Shown here piece after piece: positions 59,478 through 64,000 of a stretch of DNA of 64,000 nt. Below the pieces are notes generated by a model that was not told the origin of the DNA, made no database searches, and saw nothing but the letters and a program-made list of their open reading frames with translations. The translations under genes were made by a program, and so were the position numbers. Numbering within the stretch: the first letter of the stretch is position 1; each line of letters begins with the position of its first letter. The stretch spans positions 12,547,001 through 12,611,000 of the forward strand of contig NC_081291.1 of assembly GCF_030435805.1 (NCBI RefSeq). The letters run 5' to 3'. The stretch comes from Mustela lutreola (Eukaryota > Chordata > Mammalia > Carnivora > Mustelidae).

Positions 59478-59964
59478 GGAGTTTAATCAGTCTGGGGCCT
59501 TTGAAGACCTCCTTGAGTTCAGCTGGTTACCAGTTCTGGAAGCCATCAGCTTGTGCTGGTTTCAGTGATATCAGGTCTGAGCAGCAACGCCCTTGGCTGC
59601 TTATGTCAGTGCTTGACATAAGTTATTTCTTGACCTGAGTGATTCCATCTTGCTCTGTACACCAGTTCTATCAGCTCCCCTTCTGCCATAAACTACAAAG
59701 TCCCAGGAAGGCATCCTGGGGACAGATATTTGTATCCTGCTCTTAATCTCTGTGTCTAAAATGTTATAAGTACTCATGAGTTTTTGCTGAATACATCAAT
59801 TACAAATACATCCTGAGAAAGCACATGGTTTGGTCCACTTCACCAAATCATCATGAGACACCTGTTCTACTTGTATTTTCACAATAGCTGAGCTTCAGCT
59901 AAACTTTCTGAACAAACTGACAACCCGAATAAACCAATAACCAGTAAACCAATAAACCAATAAA

Positions 59965-62740
59965 ACAGTAACAAGATGGAAATAGTGATTAAAAAAGAAA
60001 AAAACCTTCCCAAAAAACAAGAGTCCAGGGCCTGACAGATTTCCTGAGAAATTCTACTAAACATTCAAAGAAGCAATAATGCCTATTCTTCTGAAGATGT
60101 TTCAAAAAATAGGAACAGAAGGAAAACATCTAACCTCAGTCTATGAAGCCTTGATCCCAAAACCAGGCAAAGAGCCCACCAAAAAGGAGAATTTCAGATC
60201 AATATCCCTGTTGAATATGGATGCCTAAATTCTCAACAAGATCCTCCTAATAGGATTCAACAGAACATTAAAAGGATTATCCATTATGACCAGTTGGGAT
60301 TTATCCCTGAGATACAAGGTGTGGTTCAACATTCGCAAATCAATCAGTGGGATGGAACACATTAACAAGGGAAGAGACAAGAACCATATGGGCTTCTCAA
60401 CAGAGGCAGAAAAAACATTTGACAAAAAAAAAGCATCCTTTCCTGATTACAACTTGTCCGAGTGTATTGATAGAAGGAACATTCCTCAATTTCCTAAATG
60501 TCATCTATGAAAAGCCCACAGCAAATATCATTCTCAGTGGGGAAAAGCTGAGAATCTTCCCCCTTAAGATCATGAACATGACAAGGTTGCCCACTCTTGC
60601 CACTGTTGTTCAACATAGTACCTGAAGTCCTAGCAACAGCAATCGGAAAACAAAAAGAAACAAAAGGTATTCAAATTCACAAAGAAGTCAAACTGTCTCT
60701 CTTCACAGATGACATGATACTTTATGTGGAAAACCCAAATTTCTAGAATTTATAGCAATTCAACTATACACTAGCATTTCCATACACTAGCGATGTGACT
60801 GAAGAAAGAGAAATTAAAGAATTGATTCTATTTACAATAGCACCAGAAACTGTAAGATCCTTAGGAATAAACCTAAGCAAAGAGTTTAACGGATCTATAC
60901 TCTAGAAACTACAGAACACTCATGAAAGAAATCAAAGAAGACACAAAAAGATGGAAAACATTCCATGCTCATGTGAAAATGTCTATGCTGCAAGGACAAT
61001 CTACACTTGCAATGTCATCCCTGTCAAACAAACTACCATCATTATTTTTCACAGAGCTGGAACAATCCTCACATTTGTATGGAACCAGAAAAGACTCTGG
61101 AATCAATAGGGGATTGTTGAAGAAGAAAACCAAACCTGAGGCATCACAATGTCTGACTTCAAACTATATTACAAAGCCGTGATCATCAAGACAGCAACAC
61201 ATAGATCAATGGAACAGAAAAGAGAACCTCAAAATGGACCCTGACCTCTATGGTCAACTAATCTTCAACAAAGCAGGAAAGACTACCCAGTGGAAAAAAA
61301 AAGACAGTCTCTTCAATGAATGGTGCTAGGAAAACTGGATAGCCAATGCAGAAAAATGAAACTGGACCATTTTCTTATACCATACACAAAGATGAACTCA
61401 AAATGGATGAAAGATAGAAATGTGAGACAGGAATCCATCAAAACCTAGAGGAGAACATAGAAAGTAACCTCTTGGACATCAACCATAGAGACCTCTTTCA
61501 AAGACATATTTCTAAAGGCAAGGGGAAACAAAAGCAAATATGAAATATGAAAATTTAGCTGAAGCACAGCTATTGTAAAAATTCAGGACTTCAACATTAA
61601 AAAAAAAAACAAACCCACCTCTGCACAGCAAAGGAAACAGTCAACAAAACAAAGAGGCAATCCACAGCTTGGGAGAAGATATTTGCAAATGACTTTAGAG
61701 ATAAAGGGCTGGTATCCAAGATCTCCAAAGAACTTCTCATACTCAACACCCCAAAAAACAAAGAATCCTGTCCAGAAACGGAGGGAAGACATACAAGTGC
61801 CTAATAGACAAATGAAAAAATGTTCAATATCACTAGCCATCAGCGAAATACAAATCAAAACCACAATGAGATACCAGCTTCCACCAGTTAGAATGGCAAA
61901 AATTAACAAGGCAGGAAGCAACAAATGTTGGAGAGGATGTGGAGAAAGGGGAACCCTCTTGCACTGTAGGTGGTAATGCAAGCTGATACAGCCACTCTGG
62001 AAAACAGTGTGGAGGATTCTCAAGATGTTCATAATAGAGCTATCCTACATGCAGCAATTGCACTACTAGGTATTTACCATACAGATACATATGTAGTGAA
62101 GAGAAGGGGCACATGCATCCCAGCGTTCATAGCAGCAATATGCCCGGTAGGCATACTGTGTTAGAGCCAAGATGTCCTTCAACAAGGGCATGGATAAAGG
62201 ATATATGGTTCCTATGTACAATGGAATATTACTCAGCCATCAGAAAGGATGAATACCTACCATTTCTCTTAACATGGGTGGAACAGGAGAAGATTATGCT
62301 GAGTGAAATAAGTCAAGCAGAGAAAGATAATTATCCTATGGTTATCACTCCTATGTGGAACATAAAGACTAGCACGGAGGACACAGGGGAAGTAAGGGAA
62401 AACTGAATGGGAAGAAATCAGAGAGGGAGACAAACCATGAGAGCCTCTGGACTCTGGAAAAAAAACTGAGGGTTACAGAAGGGAAGGAGGTGCAAGAATG
62501 TGGTAACTGAGTGATGAGTATTAGGGAGGGCAGGTATTCTGATGAGCACAGGGTGTTATATGCAAGTAATGAATCATTGAATATTGCAACAAAAACTAAT
62601 GATGCCTGGTGGTGGGTATTAAAGAGGGCATGTATTCCATGGAGCACTGGGTATTGTACATAAACAATGAATCTTGGAACACTGCCTCAAATGCTAATGA
62701 TGTATTTTATGGTGATTAACATAACACAATAAAAACATGA
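59965..62740 (+). mobile_element. Long older L1 with a second L1 tail at its 3' end
   Basis: RT domain to 3' end in broken frames. The RT motif reads FTDDMILY (60702-60725), so the two Asp remain. C-terminal codons appear around 61800-62340. A further L1 3' end (about 62601-62735, ending in a different 3' UTR type) follows an A-rich stretch. Confidence 0.88.
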
Positions 62741-62789
62741 TGTATTATATGCTGACTAATAGAACTGTATATATATATGGGTCAACAAT

Positions 62790-64000
62790 TTGGGCTTTCT
62801 GTTGCTTGTCTATGCAAGAGAACCCAGTGTATCAGAATCCAGACACACCTACATGATGCTGCCCTCCCAGCCCTTAGGTACATAACATTTTCTCTGTTGG
62901 AGGACATGGGATGAACTTCATCACACAGGGTCAAGAACAGGAGATCATGATCACTAGATCCCATGCAAGGGAGGTAAACAAACTGGAGAAAAACAAATAT
63001 TGAACATGTATCCATTACCTATGAACGTGTGTATTTTCGTATCCTTGAAACCCTACAACAGTCCTATGGAGGTTGACATTACTATTCCCTGCCATTCTGT
63101 CATATTTCCTTACCACCAAACTGGACATCAAACTAGGAGCTTAGGGGACTGAATGTTCTCTGGAAGCTTCCCGTTATGCTATTCCTGAGCTCCTTATTCC
63201 TGAGGCTGAAAATGATCAGGCTAAAAAAAGGGTGAAGGTTGTGTAGGTGGTGGCCATCAGAGGGTTACTGTCCATAGAGTGGAGATGCTTGGACTTGAGG
63301 TAGATAATGGAGACAGAATCATAGTTCAAGATGATGACAGTGAGATGGGACACACATGAGATGGAGGACTTGTGCTTGCCCTCAGCAGAGGGGATCCTCA
63401 GTATGGAGGCCGCTATGCAGAGAGGATGCAGGAGAAGATGTAGGAGAGGATGGTGAGGAATAAACAGCCCATAAGAGCAGTGTCACATGTCAGGACCAAG
63501 GTGTCCCCAGGTGACAGAGGATGTCTCCTTCCCATAGGCCATCTTTAGGAGGGAAAGCACGTAGTAGACCCAATGGTAGAACACGTTCAGCCCAAAGAAG
63601 GTGAGGTGAAAAATGATCAGGATCGCCATCAACTCCATGACCGAAACACCAGCCCAGCACCAGGACGCAAGACAGCACAACTCTGAGGACTCATGAGCAC
63701 ATTGTACCGCAAGGGTGGCAGATAGTCACATAGCAGTCATTGCCCATGATCATGAACAGAGAAGAGTGCTATATGTCACAGCACTTTGACCTCATTTATT
63801 CCTTTATATAGTTAAGAAGTGTTACTGAAGGTCTATTTTATATGGAAACATTTTAGGTGCTTGAATCCAGCAATGACCTTGGGCTAAGACTCTGAGGTCT
63901 TTTTCATGGTACACAGAGGGAAGTTGTCATAACCAAAAATGACAGCACAGACAGTCAGAGGTACGTTAGAGACAGCCGAGGGAGCTGCAGAAGCTAAGTG
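62790..64000. repeat. Pseudogene unit, copy 2 (runs off window)
   Basis: Direct match to 31660-32860, so a further duplication unit probably continues beyond the window edge. Confidence 0.7.
63133..63769 (-). pseudogene. OR10H-like pseudogene, 5'-truncated
   Basis: Minus-strand homology runs from the TM3 end (reads NDCYVTICH) to a TAG stop at 63133-63135, with frame changes between. The segment 63483-63680 stays open and shows VLSLLKMAYGKETSSV. It begins at the same breakpoint as the pseudogenes at 21162 and 31997, and the flank beyond (63770-64000) matches 32612-32860. The unit continues past the window. Confidence 0.85.

Noticed and set aside
1-64000. CRISPR arrays, operons, prokaryotic mobile elements or prophage
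   Set aside because: The window is mammalian; the repeats are retroelements and segmental duplications, with no spaced direct-repeat arrays.

Overview
The window is mammalian nuclear DNA from a carnivore. Evidence: at least five tRNA-Lys-type CanSINEs (head reading gcctgggtggctcag; the reverse copies contain cacaagtaggcagagaggca, a form I associate with mustelids), plus many carnivore-type L1 3' ends. A weasel-family animal is the best guess; caniform carnivore is safer. The only recognisable host genes are olfactory receptors (ORs) of the OR10H type, which in human form a cluster on 19p13.12.

Layout. 1-83: last codons of an OR (+) cut by the window edge. 3044-3973: intact OR (-). 14960-15889: intact OR (-). 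21162-22173: OR pseudogene (+), split by an L1. 31997-32611: OR pseudogene (-). 40282-41211: intact OR (+). 49514-50473: intact OR10H1-like OR (-), the most typical family member. 63133-63769: OR pseudogene (-). The rest is introns, duplicated flanks and retroelements (L1 of at least four 3'-UTR types, CanSINE, MIR, one MER5A DNA transposon, a few solitary LTR-like fossils). 51.4-64 kb has no host gene I recognise apart from the last pseudogene.

The region is built by segmental duplication. The OR at 14.96-15.89 kb with its upstream sequence (to about 21.7 kb) is mirrored by 41.2 down to 32.0 kb, an inverted duplication with arms of about 7 and 9 kb around an L1-rich spacer. The 3' flank at 1-2.6 kb is repeated at 41.1-43.8 kb. 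A module at 12.0-14.9 kb recurs near 18-19.6, 23.6-25.7 and (reversed) 33.3-35.3 kb. The pseudogene unit at 31.7-32.9 kb recurs at 62.8-64 kb.

Most interesting observation: in the three paralogous intact ORs (3.0, 15.0, 40.3 kb) the ancestral start codon, still used by the 49.5-kb gene, is out of frame. The only in-frame ATG in the main exon lies after the N-terminal glycosylation sequon. Each gene has a small upstream exon with an ATG and a good GTGAGT donor. Spliced to the CAG acceptor just before the main exon, it reads in frame and restores the NYS sequon. These ORs therefore seem to have moved their start codon into a former 5' leader exon.
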